Notes: a model not told the origin generated them from the letters alone. Numbered from the stretch's first letter, positions 17,912 to 27,252 are shown. The stretch is DNA of 51,662 bases from Candidatus Cloacimonadota bacterium (GCA_030154085.1 JASKKR010000021.1:1-51662); one strand, 5' to 3'. Made by a program: numbers and translations.

Positions 17912-18690
17912 AGAAATATAAATGCAGAAAGCATCATAACAAATCTGGGAATATATCACAACCAATGAATGTCAATGCGATAGATGAAAGTTGCGAGGAA
18001 GCAAAGAATGTTTTTATTCGCAATATAAGCCATGAGATTCGCACTCCGATGAATGCTATCATGGGCTTTGCGCAGATGCTCAAACATTCTGGACTTAATC
18101 CCCAACAAGTAGACTATGTAGATGTAATTTTGGATAGCGGGAATAAGTTGCTCTCTATCTTGGAAAATCTTTTGGATCTTTCTAATCTGCAGTTGGGAAA
18201 TGTGCATGTGAATGCTGCGCGATGCACGCTGGATAGTTTTTTCAGACGTATTTGGCAAGCTTATGAGCCGGCAATCATAGCCAAAAATCTGGAACCAAGG
18301 CTTATTCTGCCATCGAATCTACCCACTGTATTAGTAGATTGTAACAAACTGCAGCGAGTTTTGGATTTTGTTTTATCTAATGCGGTTAAATTTACTGATC
18401 AAGGCTATGTGTCCCTGAAAGTGGAATATAGTGTGCGTGAAGAAGGTGGATATTGGGTGGATATCTATGTGGAGGATAGTGGTTGTGGCATTGCAGAGGA
18501 ACGAATGCAGCATATCTTTGAGGCATTTGAACAGGGGGATAAGAGTCTGACACGTTCTTATGAAGGTTTGGGATTGGGGTTAGGGCTTTCCAGTCGGATC
18601 GTGGAACTCTTAGGAGGTGAGATCTCGGTCAGCTCAGTGCCGAATAAAGGAAGTTTATTCCATATCCGTGTGCCGGTGGAGAGAGCTTGA
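17908..18690 (+). CDS. Soluble histidine kinase without sensor domain
   Basis: The 260-aa protein is only a kinase core: a HisKA helix with FIRNISHEIRTPMNAIMGF (phospho-acceptor H42), then a HATPase domain with the N box (LSNAVKFTD), G1 (VEDSGCGI) and G2 (GLGLGLGLSSRIVELLGG). There is no transmembrane segment, PAS or receiver domain, and no cognate regulator is adjacent. Input must come from a partner protein or from the short basic N-terminus. It sits between an amidase and a DUF512 protein with overlapping codons at both ends. Confidence 0.9.
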   Translation: MKKYKCRKHHNKSGNISQPMNVNAIDESCEEAKNVFIRNISHEIRTPMNAIMGFAQMLKHSGLNPQQVDYVDVILDSGNKLLSILENLLDLSNLQLGNVHVNAARCTLDSFFRRIWQAYEPAIIAKNLEPRLILPSNLPTVLVDCNKLQRVLDFVLSNAVKFTDQGYVSLKVEYSVREEGGYWVDIYVEDSGCGIAEERMQHIFEAFEQGDKSLTRSYEGLGLGLGLSSRIVELLGGEISVSSVPNKGSLFHIRVPVERA

Positions 18691-19964
18691 TGTCTCTGAA
18701 AGTAAAATCTATCAATCAAGGATCTTTAGCGGAAGAATATGGCATAGAGGTTAATGATACTATTGTCTCTATAAATGGAATCGAGATTCGGGACTTTCTA
18801 GACCTGGAGCTATATGCTTCTGATTATAGGTTGAAATTTGTTTTGGAAGATGAAGCGCTAAATAGGCGAGAGCTTACTATCTATCGCGAATCGGCAAAGT
18901 CTTTGGGCATTATTCCAGAAGAATATAAGCACAAGCATTGTCAAAACAATTGTATCTTTTGTTTTATCGACCAGATGCCCCCTCAAATGCGCCAGACTCT
19001 CTATGTGAAAGACGACGATTACCTCTTCTCTTATGTGTTTGGGAATTATATTACTTTGACCAATTTATCACAAGATGAGATTGAGCGCATCGTAGACCAA
19101 CGGATCAGTCCTTTGTACATCTCTTTACATAGCAGTAATCCTGAACTAAGACAAAAGATGATGCGCTCACGTCATGCCGTCGATGCCATGGCCATCATCC
19201 GTTATCTTGCAGATCGTGAGATAAATTTTCATATCCAGATTGTTTTGGTGCCAGGATACAACGATCGAGGCGAGCTTGATCGCACGATTACCGATTTAAT
19301 GGATCAAAGCTTGAATATCTTATCCATCGGGATAGTACCTGTTGGATTGACTGCCAATAGGAATGGATTGTCCCCTCTGCAGCCGTTTGATAAAGCCATG
19401 GCATCTAAGGTCTTGGATCAGATCATGGAGTTGAGAGAGCGTTTTGATTCTGATATCATCTATCCGGCAGATGAATTCTTTGTCCTGGCAGAGCGGGAGA
19501 TACCTAAAGATGAATTTTACCAAGACTATCCACAGTTGGAAAACGGCATCGGTATGTTGAGCCTGTCTTCTAAGAATTTTAAGACTCATAAACGTGCTTT
19601 GCTCAAAGAACTTAGAGGGATTGGTGGAGACTTTCTAATCTTGGGCTCTAAAAGTGCTTTTGGGCAGCTTGATGGTTTTGCCCGAGATCTTAATCGACGC
19701 TTGAAAGAACAAAAGATATCTGTACAAACTGTTTATAACCGCTTTTTTGGCGAACATATCAATGTCGCTGGGCTTATTACTTTCTCTGATATAACGTCCC
19801 AAGTAAAATATCCTGTCCAAGAAACTCTCATCATCCCTGATGTGATCTTCAATAATGATGGACTCACCTTGGATGGACATGATTTAGATGAGCTCAGGCA
19901 GTGTTTTAATCGTCAGATTTTGCTTGTAGATCAGTTTTGGGAAGATTGGGTTTTGGTGGAATGA
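18690..19964 (+). CDS. DUF512 radical SAM protein (PDZ-like N-terminus)
   Basis: The 424-aa protein has a PDZ-like N-terminus (INQGSLAEEYGIEVNDTIVSINGIEI, about 8-33), then the radical SAM cysteines C84, C88, C91 (HCQNNCIFCFIDQMP), and a C-terminal DUF512 domain with PADEFFVLAEREIP and the Gly-rich NGIGM segment. This architecture (COG1625) occurs widely in anaerobes and has no known substrate. I chose the ATG at 18690, which overlaps the kinase stop as TGATG, with GGAGAG upstream. Confidence 0.92.
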   Translation: MSLKVKSINQGSLAEEYGIEVNDTIVSINGIEIRDFLDLELYASDYRLKFVLEDEALNRRELTIYRESAKSLGIIPEEYKHKHCQNNCIFCFIDQMPPQMRQTLYVKDDDYLFSYVFGNYITLTNLSQDEIERIVDQRISPLYISLHSSNPELRQKMMRSRHAVDAMAIIRYLADREINFHIQIVLVPGYNDRGELDRTITDLMDQSLNILSIGIVPVGLTANRNGLSPLQPFDKAMASKVLDQIMELRERFDSDIIYPADEFFVLAEREIPKDEFYQDYPQLENGIGMLSLSSKNFKTHKRALLKELRGIGGDFLILGSKSAFGQLDGFARDLNRRLKEQKISVQTVYNRFFGEHINVAGLITFSDITSQVKYPVQETLIIPDVIFNNDGLTLDGHDLDELRQCFNRQILLVDQFWEDWVLVE

Positions 19965-20038
19965 AGATTTTACTTGAACGTTTCCCCCTATTGTTTTATA
20001 TTGACACAACATGAATAGTTTTGTTTAAGGAGCTTAAA

Positions 20039-20527
20039 ATGCGTACTATACAAGGAAATCTGGTATCCAAAGGTTACCGTTTTGGTATCGTGGTTAGCAG
20101 GTTCAATGAAGTAATTAGCAGCAAATTGCTGGATGGAGCGCTTGATTGTCTCCTCCGCAGCGAAGTGCGAGAAGAAGATATCACGGTCATATGGGTTCCG
20201 GGTGCATTTGAAATCCCCCTTGCAGCCCAGACCTGTGCTCAAGATCCGTCCATAGATGCCGTTATCTGTTTGGGAGCGGTAATCAGAGGTGCTACTCCCC
20301 ATTTTGAATATGTTTCCGCTGAAGTCAGCAAAGGGATTGCACATACTTCTCTGAAGTCCCAAAAACCTGTAATCTTTGGGGTTTTAACGACAGATAGTGT
20401 GGATCAAGCCATTGAACGAGCAGGCGGTAAGGCTGGGAACAAAGGTTTTAGTGCTGCTAGCAGTGCTCTTGAGATGGTCAATCTCCTAAAGGAGCTTAAA
20501 AATGGGACTCAGACGCAAAGCACGTGA
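20039..20527 (+). CDS. ribH: 6,7-dimethyl-8-ribityllumazine synthase
   Basis: The 162-aa protein has the lumazine synthase motifs [40 protein letters not shown] (catalytic His) and [23 protein letters not shown]. It condenses 5-amino-6-ribitylamino-uracil with dihydroxybutanone phosphate in riboflavin synthesis. I chose the ATG at 20039, 6 nt after AAGGAG, over the in-frame ATG at 20021. The 74-nt gap upstream is too short for an FMN riboswitch. nusB overlaps its end, a common pairing. Confidence 0.96.
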   Translation: MRTIQGNLVSKGYRFGIVVSRFNEVISSKLLDGALDCLLRSEVREEDITVIWVPGAFEIPLAAQTCAQDPSIDAVICLGAVIRGATPHFEYVSAEVSKGIAHTSLKSQKPVIFGVLTTDSVDQAIERAGGKAGNKGFSAASSALEMVNLLKELKNGTQTQST

Positions 20528-20972
20528 ATTTGCAGTCCAGTGCATTTACGCATTGGATTTTGCCGAAATTAAAGAGGATTATAGAGAGTATAGTCTTTTG
20601 AATGAGTATCCAGAGATTTTGCGACAATTGACCTCTGCAGAGCACATTAAGCCGAGTTCAAGTCTTTATGCTTTTGCTGATGAACTTATTAAGAACACTA
20701 TCATTAACATTGAAGATATCGAAGCCGAGATTGATAAATACACTGAACATTGGTCTTTGGAGTCTATTGCTCATCTAGATAAAAGCATCTTGATTGTGGC
20801 TGTTTACGAATTGATGTTCACTGATACTCCTGCTCCGGTGATTATCAATGAAAGCATCGAGATTGCCAAGAAGTTTTGCAGTGAACATACAGGCAAATTC
20901 ATTAATGGTATCTTGGATGCGATTAATAAAGGGATTCCGCATAGCATGCCAGGACGGCAGATTCCTACATAA
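20502..20972 (+). CDS. nusB: Transcription antitermination factor NusB
   Basis: The 156-aa all-helical protein matches NusB: N-terminal [17 protein letters not shown], then [24 protein letters not shown] and the C-terminal [29 protein letters not shown]. It binds boxA RNA with NusE and promotes antitermination in rRNA operons. Its ribosome site (AAAGGAGCTTAAAA) is encoded inside the 3' end of ribH, and the genes overlap by 26 nt. Confidence 0.95.
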   Translation: MGLRRKAREFAVQCIYALDFAEIKEDYREYSLLNEYPEILRQLTSAEHIKPSSSLYAFADELIKNTIINIEDIEAEIDKYTEHWSLESIAHLDKSILIVAVYELMFTDTPAPVIINESIEIAKKFCSEHTGKFINGILDAINKGIPHSMPGRQIPT

Positions 20973-20977
20973 AAAAC

Positions 20978-21865
20978 ATGAAGATCTCGTGCAGCATTGG
21001 CATAATTGTCCACAATGAAGAAGCAAACATCCTGCATCTTCTGGAAGCTATCTCTGCCCAAAGACTTAGTCAGGTGGAGATTCGAGAAGTAATTGTTGTC
21101 TCCAGTGCAAGCACTGATGATACGGATGATATTGTTCGGAGATATGCCGCAGATCACCCTCAGGTCAAGCTATTAACTCAAGCAAAACGAGAAGGGAAAG
21201 CTAGTGCCATCAATCTATTTTTGCAAGAAGCTTCTGAAGAGATTCTGGTAGTGGTCTCTGGAGATGTGATCCCTTCCAAGGATACCATCGAAATCTTAGT
21301 TTCTGCCTTTGAAGACCCCACGATCGGTGCAACAGGAGGAAGACCAGTCCCAGTGAATCCACACGATAGCTTCATCGGCTACGCTGTGAACCTACTCTGG
21401 CGCCTTCATCATCATATGGCTTTGATTTCTCCCAAGCTTGGGGAGGTGATTGCGTTTCGTAAAGTTATGGAGAGTATTCCATGTGAGTCAGCCGTCGATG
21501 AAGCCAGCATTGAGGCTATTATCAAATCACGAGGGCTTAAGCTAAAATACCTTCCCAAAGCAATTATCCAAAACAAAGGACCTGAAAATATCAAGGACTT
21601 CATCAAGCAGCGACGCCGTATTCAAAATGGACATCTTTGGCTGCAGAAAAAGCAAAACTACAAAGTGGCATCTCAGGATAAGAGCATCCTTTTCAACCTG
21701 TTGAAACGGGAATTGCGGGATAATCCCAGAGATATTATTAGGATAATGGGCGTGATAGCCTTAGAAGTATACTGCCGTATATTAGGGAGTTGGGACTTCT
21801 TTATCCGTGGCAAAAACCCATTTATTTGGGAAATATCACATTCAACCAAAGCTCTTAAAAAATAA
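20978..21865 (+). CDS. Family 2 glycosyltransferase
   Basis: The 295-aa protein has a GT-A fold start (SIGIIVHNEEANILHLLEAI), REVIVVSSASTDDTDDIV, the metal-binding region VVVSGDVIPSKD, an acceptor-site acidic segment AVDEASIEA and a QRRRIQNGHL variant of the QxxRW motif seen in processive synthases. There is no long membrane region; one weak hydrophobic helix lies near the C-terminus. It probably transfers a sugar from a nucleotide donor in envelope glycan synthesis; donor and acceptor are unknown. The SPASM radical SAM gene follows after 9 nt. Confidence 0.85.
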   Translation: MKISCSIGIIVHNEEANILHLLEAISAQRLSQVEIREVIVVSSASTDDTDDIVRRYAADHPQVKLLTQAKREGKASAINLFLQEASEEILVVVSGDVIPSKDTIEILVSAFEDPTIGATGGRPVPVNPHDSFIGYAVNLLWRLHHHMALISPKLGEVIAFRKVMESIPCESAVDEASIEAIIKSRGLKLKYLPKAIIQNKGPENIKDFIKQRRRIQNGHLWLQKKQNYKVASQDKSILFNLLKRELRDNPRDIIRIMGVIALEVYCRILGSWDFFIRGKNPFIWEISHSTKALKK

Positions 21866-21874
21866 AGGATATAC

Positions 21875-22957
21875 ATGCTAAAGATCTTGTTTCGCATCAT
21901 CGGATATTGGTTTATGAAACATCTTGGCTTTCCGCGCTTATTACCGATGAATTATACGGTTAGCCTCCTATATACCTGCAATTCACGTTGCAATACTTGC
22001 CGCATCTGGAAGAAAAAAGCTGATAATCTTAGTGTTGAAGAATATAAAAAAATCTTTCGAAGTGTTGGGAAGAGTCCATATTGGATCACTTTTAGTGGGG
22101 GAGAGCCTTTTCTTAGGCGTGAAATAGTGGAGATTGTCTCAGAAATATACAAGATCTCACGTCCTCGAATTATAAATATTCCGACCAATGGACTTCTGGT
22201 AAACACCATCGTAGAAAAGACAGAGCAGATTGCCAAAGCATGTCCTAAAGCCCAGATTATCATAAATGTCTCGATTGACGGCATTGAAGCGCAGCATGAC
22301 GAGATTCGTAATGTTCCTGGAAACTACAAGAAAGCCGTCTCTACCTTCAACAAACTCAAAGCTTTACAATTGCCTAATCTTAGTGTCGGGATCCATACTG
22401 TTATCTCAAAATACAATGTCGATCACTTTTTCTCGATCGCCAATGAGCTCATGCGTCTTCAACCCGATAGCTATATCACCGAAATTGCTGAAGAGAGGGT
22501 GGAACTTGATACAATAGGTTTGGATATCACTCCAGGTCGTGTGGCGTATAAATCAGCCATAGATTATCTCATTCATAGGATCAAAAACGAAAAGTACAAA
22601 GGCATGAACAAGATCACCATGGCGTTTCGCATCGAATATTACGATCTTGTCAAGAAGATCTTGCGCGATGAAAAGCAAGTAATCCCTTGTTATTCTGGAC
22701 TTGCTTCATGCCAAATTTCTCCTGATGGCAAATTGTGGTCTTGTTGCGTCAAAGCAAATTCCTTAGGCAGCTTGAGAGAGAATAAATACAAGTTCTCAAA
22801 AGTTTGGTTTTCAAACAAGGCCAAGGTCGAACGCAAAAGCATCCATCATGCTGAATGCTGGTGCCCTCTTGCTAATGCTTCATACACAAACATGCTGATG
22901 AACATCCCTACCCTCTTGCGAGTGACTTATCGTAGTTTCATTAAATGGTGGAATTGA
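21875..22957 (+). CDS. Radical SAM/SPASM protein
   Basis: The 360-aa protein has the radical SAM motif C35-x3-C39-x2-C42 (CNSRCNTC), FSGGEPFLR, and a SPASM-like C-terminus with cysteines in PCYSG, ASCQISPDGKLWSCC and ECWCP, which should bind extra Fe-S clusters. Such proteins modify peptides, sugars or lipids. The N-terminal hydrophobic, basic segment (about 1-25) suggests membrane contact. Its place after a glycosyltransferase suggests envelope work. No precursor peptide is visible nearby. Confidence 0.87.
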   Translation: MLKILFRIIGYWFMKHLGFPRLLPMNYTVSLLYTCNSRCNTCRIWKKKADNLSVEEYKKIFRSVGKSPYWITFSGGEPFLRREIVEIVSEIYKISRPRIINIPTNGLLVNTIVEKTEQIAKACPKAQIIINVSIDGIEAQHDEIRNVPGNYKKAVSTFNKLKALQLPNLSVGIHTVISKYNVDHFFSIANELMRLQPDSYITEIAEERVELDTIGLDITPGRVAYKSAIDYLIHRIKNEKYKGMNKITMAFRIEYYDLVKKILRDEKQVIPCYSGLASCQISPDGKLWSCCVKANSLGSLRENKYKFSKVWFSNKAKVERKSIHHAECWCPLANASYTNMLMNIPTLLRVTYRSFIKWWN

Positions 22958-22958
22958 T

Positions 22959-24368
22959 ATGATAGCACTCGAGAGTACCCATGCACAATCCCCATATAGC
23001 TTTATAGATACTAAATTTTCTCATGATGGGCGCTTTGGATGGATTTTAGCCATGTGGCATCCACAGGAGCACTCTGCCTTAGAAGAATTGGGAGCGGAGC
23101 TGCGCTTGGCGGTTCGCAATTCCGAAGCTGCAACCGTGAGTAAGGTGGAAGTTGAAAAATGGCTCAAGGATTTTATGGGAGATCTCCATTGGAAGATGCA
23201 TGCCCTATTGCGCAAGACTGATCTATCGGAAAAGGGGCTCTCTGTATTTTTTGGGATTATCTATGACCACGAGCTGTTTTTTGTCCATTTTGGTCGCATC
23301 TTTTGTGCCCTTTCAGACGGCAAAAAACTTAGATTCTTAGGACCCAATCATCGGGATCTGAGGATGCAGTCTCTGGAAAAGCTTAATCTCTTGGGCTTAG
23401 TAGATCAAGACATCAAGGTTACTGTGCGTCGGGTTCTAATATCAGAAAAGCATCTATTTGTGGTTTTGAGTGGCAATCTAGGGGATAAGGTTTTTGAGAC
23501 TCTGAATGATCTGGGGACTCTTAGTCAATATATTGAAAGCTTTTCTGATTCTGAAAATCCTCTTTGGCTCATTCTCAGAGGCAAGGCTCGTCTAATTAAG
23601 GCTCGCCGTAAAAAGCTTAACAGATTGCAAATCAGCTCGATTGTCATGCTCATTATCACCATTCTAGCCACCCTCTATGTAGCTTTCGGCAACCGATTTT
23701 TAGATCAAGCTCTCCATCGCACTAGGATCAGTGTCAAAAGAAATCGTACTCTCAGACTCGACCAGATCCCGAATAATCTATCTGTCGAAACGCAAAACTT
23801 CCTTAAATACCTGGAGCGGATTGTCAATCTCCCTGCCCGCAATATTGAACTGGACATCATATGGAGCGCCACTATGCCCTACCAAGTTACTAGCGCCCCT
23901 GTGTTTAGCATAGATACTATATTTCTTGCTGCAGATAACAATCTCATTGCTTTTGATAAAAAAACTCGTGAGCTAAAGTGGGAAAAGTCCTTTGATGCCA
24001 GGATAAATAGTATTTACTTCGCTGATAACGTTTTGGTTAGTTGTCTGGAGAACGAAACTGGATATGGATTCCGTGAGGATGGAAGAGAAGTCTGGCAGAT
24101 GAATCTGAGCATTCCTTATATGCGACCTGGCAGTCTAGCGCCAAGTCGGGTTGGTCCTGAGGATGACCCTCGCCTGGATAGGGCGATAACCGTTTTCCCC
24201 TCAGCAAAGTTTCTCTGGGTAATTGATGTCGTTCGCGGCGAGAATCTATCCACGATCACGTTTAAGGATGATATTAGAAGCATCTCTTCCTATGATAGCT
24301 ATGCAAATTGCTTCTATGCTATTGTAGATGATGGGCTCCTATGCATTCATCTGAACATTGCAAACTGA
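22959..24368 (+). CDS. Degenerate PP2C-like domain, one membrane helix, PQQ-like propeller
   Basis: The 469-aa protein splits in two. Residues 1-200 have the rhythm of a PPM/PP2C phosphatase: LSVFFGIIYDHELFFVHFGRIFCALSDGKKLRFLG mirrors the segment that usually ends in GDSR, and LFVVLSGNLGDKVFETL mirrors the LCSDGL motif. The metal-binding Asp residues are replaced, so it is likely inactive. After a basic stretch comes one membrane helix (about 225-243), then an extracytoplasmic domain with PQQ/propeller repeats (IFLAADNNLIAFDKKTRELKW and so on). It could pass a signal across the inner membrane. The phosphatase likeness is my pattern match, not a search result. Confidence 0.62.
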   Translation: MIALESTHAQSPYSFIDTKFSHDGRFGWILAMWHPQEHSALEELGAELRLAVRNSEAATVSKVEVEKWLKDFMGDLHWKMHALLRKTDLSEKGLSVFFGIIYDHELFFVHFGRIFCALSDGKKLRFLGPNHRDLRMQSLEKLNLLGLVDQDIKVTVRRVLISEKHLFVVLSGNLGDKVFETLNDLGTLSQYIESFSDSENPLWLILRGKARLIKARRKKLNRLQISSIVMLIITILATLYVAFGNRFLDQALHRTRISVKRNRTLRLDQIPNNLSVETQNFLKYLERIVNLPARNIELDIIWSATMPYQVTSAPVFSIDTIFLAADNNLIAFDKKTRELKWEKSFDARINSIYFADNVLVSCLENETGYGFREDGREVWQMNLSIPYMRPGSLAPSRVGPEDDPRLDRAITVFPSAKFLWVIDVVRGENLSTITFKDDIRSISSYDSYANCFYAIVDDGLLCIHLNIAN

Positions 24369-24375
24369 GGACAAT

Positions 24376-25077
24376 ATGCGGGGTATGACCATCGAGCATC
24401 AACGGGGATATCTCAAAACTATCTTTTGTATTATTTTCTTTCTTTGTACTATAGCTATGATTTATGGACAACAAAGCCTGGTGAAGACTGGCTTTGCACG
24501 TCTGCAATATGATGGTGGAGGAGATTGGTACAATGACCCTGAAGTCCTGCCAAATCTCGCTAAATTTGTAAACCAACACCTTGGTTCCTCGATTCCTATT
24601 GATCAAAGCGTAGTTCGTGCCTCAGATCCGCGTCTGTTTGATTACCCGTTTGTATATCTGACAGGTCACGGCAATATCCATTTTTCTGAGCAGGAATTGC
24701 GCAACCTGCGTAACTGGATGTTGCGCGGCGGTTTCCTCTATGCGGATGATGATTATGGTATGGATGAGAGCTTTAGGCGGGAGATTAAGCGGATCTTTCC
24801 TGAACGAGAAATGATCGAAATAGATTCTCGTCATACTCTTTTTTCTTCATACTTTGATTTTTCTGATGGTTTACCGAAGATTCATGAGCATGATTCTGGT
24901 GATCCGCAGGCGTTTGCCCTATTTGATGATCATGGTCGCATGATGATGCTCTACACTTTTGAAACTAACATTAGTGACGGATGGGCAGATCCTGATACGC
25001 ACGACGATCCTCCCGAAATTCGCGAACTCGCCCTTCGTTTTGGGTTAAACATAATTCACTACATAATGGCGGAATAA
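24376..25077 (+). CDS. DUF4159 domain protein, exported
   Basis: The 233-aa protein has a signal-anchor or signal peptide (hydrophobic stretch about 15-30) and a DUF4159 domain: FARLQYDGGGDWYNDP, FVYLTGHGNIHFSEQELRNLRNWMLRGGFLYADDDYGMD, and a C-terminal ALRFGLNIIHYIMAE. The fold resembles class I glutamine-amidotransferase-like domains that occur beside MoxR/Bat-type envelope operons, though none is present here. I chose the ATG at 24376, 5 nt after GAGG, over 24358 inside the previous gene. The next start codon follows its stop directly. Confidence 0.85.
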   Translation: MRGMTIEHQRGYLKTIFCIIFFLCTIAMIYGQQSLVKTGFARLQYDGGGDWYNDPEVLPNLAKFVNQHLGSSIPIDQSVVRASDPRLFDYPFVYLTGHGNIHFSEQELRNLRNWMLRGGFLYADDDYGMDESFRREIKRIFPEREMIEIDSRHTLFSSYFDFSDGLPKIHEHDSGDPQAFALFDDHGRMMMLYTFETNISDGWADPDTHDDPPEIRELALRFGLNIIHYIMAE

Positions 25078-25830
25078 ATGCGGATCTGCGTGATTTCTGA
25101 TTTACATTATAATTACACTTCTGGCAATCCAAAGGATCGTCAAAACAAAGCCCTGATCCTAGATTTCTTAGGTCAGATAAGAGGGAAATACGATTGCTTA
25201 ATTTTGGCAGGAGATATCTTCGACCTCTGGTATGATTGGCACTATTGTATTGTAAAGCAATATTTTCCGATCCTAGTGAAACTATTTGAGGTCCGCCAAA
25301 GTGGTTGCCGCATCATTCATATTTCTGGCAATCATGACTTCTGGTTTGAAGACTTTTTATCAGAATATCTTGACATCGAGCTGATGCCGGAGTTTTTTGA
25401 ACTGCAAGCCGATGGGAAGAAAATCTACGTTTGTCATGGAGATACACATACAGTGAATGACATGAGATATCAGTTCTTTCGCCGACTCATTAGAATTCCT
25501 TTGGTTAAAAAGTTCTTTGCAGTCCTACACCCAGATCTAGCACTGAGTATTGGAAATCTGATGTCGCGCAGCAGTAGAGCTCGTATAGCGCCTGACCCGC
25601 TACTCAAAAAGAAAACTGCCGGTCTAATCGATTTTGCTACAAAACTGATTTTGCAGAACCGAGCGGATATCGTAGTTATGGGGCATACTCACAACCCTCA
25701 ATTGCTGCCTATCCATGATGGGTTTTTTGCAAATTCGGGAGATTGGATAAATCATTATAGCTACGTCGAGATCATTGATGGAGATATCCGGTTGGAATAT
25801 TTTAATAATAATAAAGGAGAAACAGTATGA
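25078..25830 (+). CDS. LpxH-type UDP-2,3-diacylglucosamine hydrolase
   Basis: The 250-aa calcineurin-like phosphoesterase has ISDLHYN (D8, H10), LAGDIFDLW (D46), SGNHDFW (N85, H86), CHGDTH and MGHTHNPQ, which together bind two metal ions. Layout and length fit LpxH, which releases UMP from UDP-2,3-diacylglucosamine in lipid A synthesis at the inner membrane. If so, the organism makes lipid A. Another metallophosphoesterase role cannot be excluded. It overlaps the cyclophilin gene by 4 nt. Confidence 0.82.
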   Translation: MRICVISDLHYNYTSGNPKDRQNKALILDFLGQIRGKYDCLILAGDIFDLWYDWHYCIVKQYFPILVKLFEVRQSGCRIIHISGNHDFWFEDFLSEYLDIELMPEFFELQADGKKIYVCHGDTHTVNDMRYQFFRRLIRIPLVKKFFAVLHPDLALSIGNLMSRSSRARIAPDPLLKKKTAGLIDFATKLILQNRADIVVMGHTHNPQLLPIHDGFFANSGDWINHYSYVEIIDGDIRLEYFNNNKGETV

Positions 25831-26684
25831 AAATTAAATCTAACTATCTCGCACTAATCATAATTCCGATCCTTTTGATTCTGGGATTAGCTTTGCTATA
25901 TGCCCAAACCAAAAGTATTCCTACTACCCCAAAGGAGGAACCTGTGAAAGAAACGGTTCAAAATACCATTGAAGCAGTCATTAATACAACATATGGAGAG
26001 ATCAAGCTGGAATTGTGGCCGGATCTGGCACCGAAGACAGTGGATAACTTCATTAAGCTAGCCCGTGAAGGTTTTTATACGGATACCTATTTTCACCGTG
26101 TTATACCAGACTTTATGATTCAAGGCGGGTGCCCCAATACTAAAGATGATAACCGGATGAACGACGGTCAGGGTGGCCCCGGCTATACCTTCGAAGATGA
26201 ATGCTTTGAAGAAGGTAAAGCTATCAGCGGTCGCATCGAAAGACCGGAAGATTTGGAATTAGTCTGGAACAAATTGATAGTGCCGCATATGCAGCAAAAT
26301 CGCACTCCAAATCCAGAGATCTCCAAGGTCGTCAAAGAGTGTCAAGCAACACAGAGCCTTGATCCTATCAAAGCTTACACTGTAGAACAGTACAAAGAAT
26401 TTACTGGATATGAACAGGAACTATATTCTCGCAAGCTCAAAGCAGAAGTGCTCTATGGAAATATTGCCATGGCAAATAGCGGCCCCAATACCAATGGTAG
26501 TCAATTCTTTATCGTTACTAAAAAAGAAGGAACTCCTTGGCTAAACGGCAAGCATACCGTGTTTGGTAAAGTAACGTCTGGTATGGATGTCGTCCACAAG
26601 ATCGAACATCTCCCTCGTGATGCTAGAGACAATCCTAATCCTGATAATCAAGCTTTTATAACTGGGATCTCATTCCCCAAATAA
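25827..26684 (+). CDS. Cyclophilin-type peptidyl-prolyl isomerase with large insertion
   Basis: The 285-aa protein has an N-terminal signal or anchor (8-26) and a cyclophilin domain: FHRVIPDFMIQGG (89-101), MANSGPNTNGSQFFIV (215-230) and TPWLNGKHTVFGKV (237-249) are the active-site segments. Between them lies an insertion of about 75 residues (131-208), rich in charged residues, that ordinary bacterial cyclophilins lack. It probably helps fold periplasmic proteins. Start at 25827 has AAAGGAG upstream and overlaps the lpxH-like stop. Confidence 0.92.
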   Translation: MKIKSNYLALIIIPILLILGLALLYAQTKSIPTTPKEEPVKETVQNTIEAVINTTYGEIKLELWPDLAPKTVDNFIKLAREGFYTDTYFHRVIPDFMIQGGCPNTKDDNRMNDGQGGPGYTFEDECFEEGKAISGRIERPEDLELVWNKLIVPHMQQNRTPNPEISKVVKECQATQSLDPIKAYTVEQYKEFTGYEQELYSRKLKAEVLYGNIAMANSGPNTNGSQFFIVTKKEGTPWLNGKHTVFGKVTSGMDVVHKIEHLPRDARDNPNPDNQAFITGISFPK

Positions 26685-26695
26685 AGAAATAAATC

Positions 26696-27139
26696 ATGGC
26701 AAAAATCAACGCATCACAACTACAGCAAGAAATCATGGCATGGCTGACACAAAGCCAAAATGTCTATCTGGCGACTTGTGATAAACAACATCCCAGAGTC
26801 CGCCCGATGGTGCTCTTCATCTCAGAAGAACGCTATTTCTTTGCTACCTTCAGTGGAGATGCGAAGGTTGCCCAGATCCAAAACAATAAATTTGTCGAGG
26901 TTTGCATCCCGCTGACGGAAGATGGGCATACTGGTTATATCAGACTCAGCGGTATTGCCAAAATTGTAAAAGATGCAGCGCTCAAAGCAGAAGCAAGCGA
27001 GCGCTGCTTCTTTTTTGATCAGTTTTTCAGCGGCTATGACGATCCGGATTATACTCTGATAGAGTTTGAGCCGGACTATGCAGAGTATTTGCGCCCCGGA
27101 GAAAATCACAGCCAAAGCATTAACCTAAAGCTTAGTTAA
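26696..27139 (+). CDS. Pyridoxamine 5'-phosphate oxidase-like flavoprotein
   Basis: The 147-aa protein fits the small PNPOx-like split-barrel family: VYLATCDKQHPRVRPMVLF, YFFATFSGDAKVAQIQNNKFVEVCI, GYIRLSGIAKIV and LIEFEPDYAEYL. Such proteins bind FMN, F420 or haem; the cofactor and reaction here are unknown. It begins 11 nt after the cyclophilin gene, but I see no good Shine-Dalgarno sequence, only an A-rich leader. Confidence 0.8.
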   Translation: MAKINASQLQQEIMAWLTQSQNVYLATCDKQHPRVRPMVLFISEERYFFATFSGDAKVAQIQNNKFVEVCIPLTEDGHTGYIRLSGIAKIVKDAALKAEASERCFFFDQFFSGYDDPDYTLIEFEPDYAEYLRPGENHSQSINLKLS

Positions 27140-27252
27140 ACGTAGCTGTCGGTGATTTGGCAAACCTAGGCAGAATGTGCACACAAGTATTTCCCCAATT
27201 ATACACATATAATCTCAACCTATAGACCTAATCTGAACCAAAGGAAGTATAT

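Noticed and set aside
19965-20038. FMN riboswitch before ribH
   Set aside because: The gap is only 74 nt, too short for the aptamer, and no conserved element is visible.
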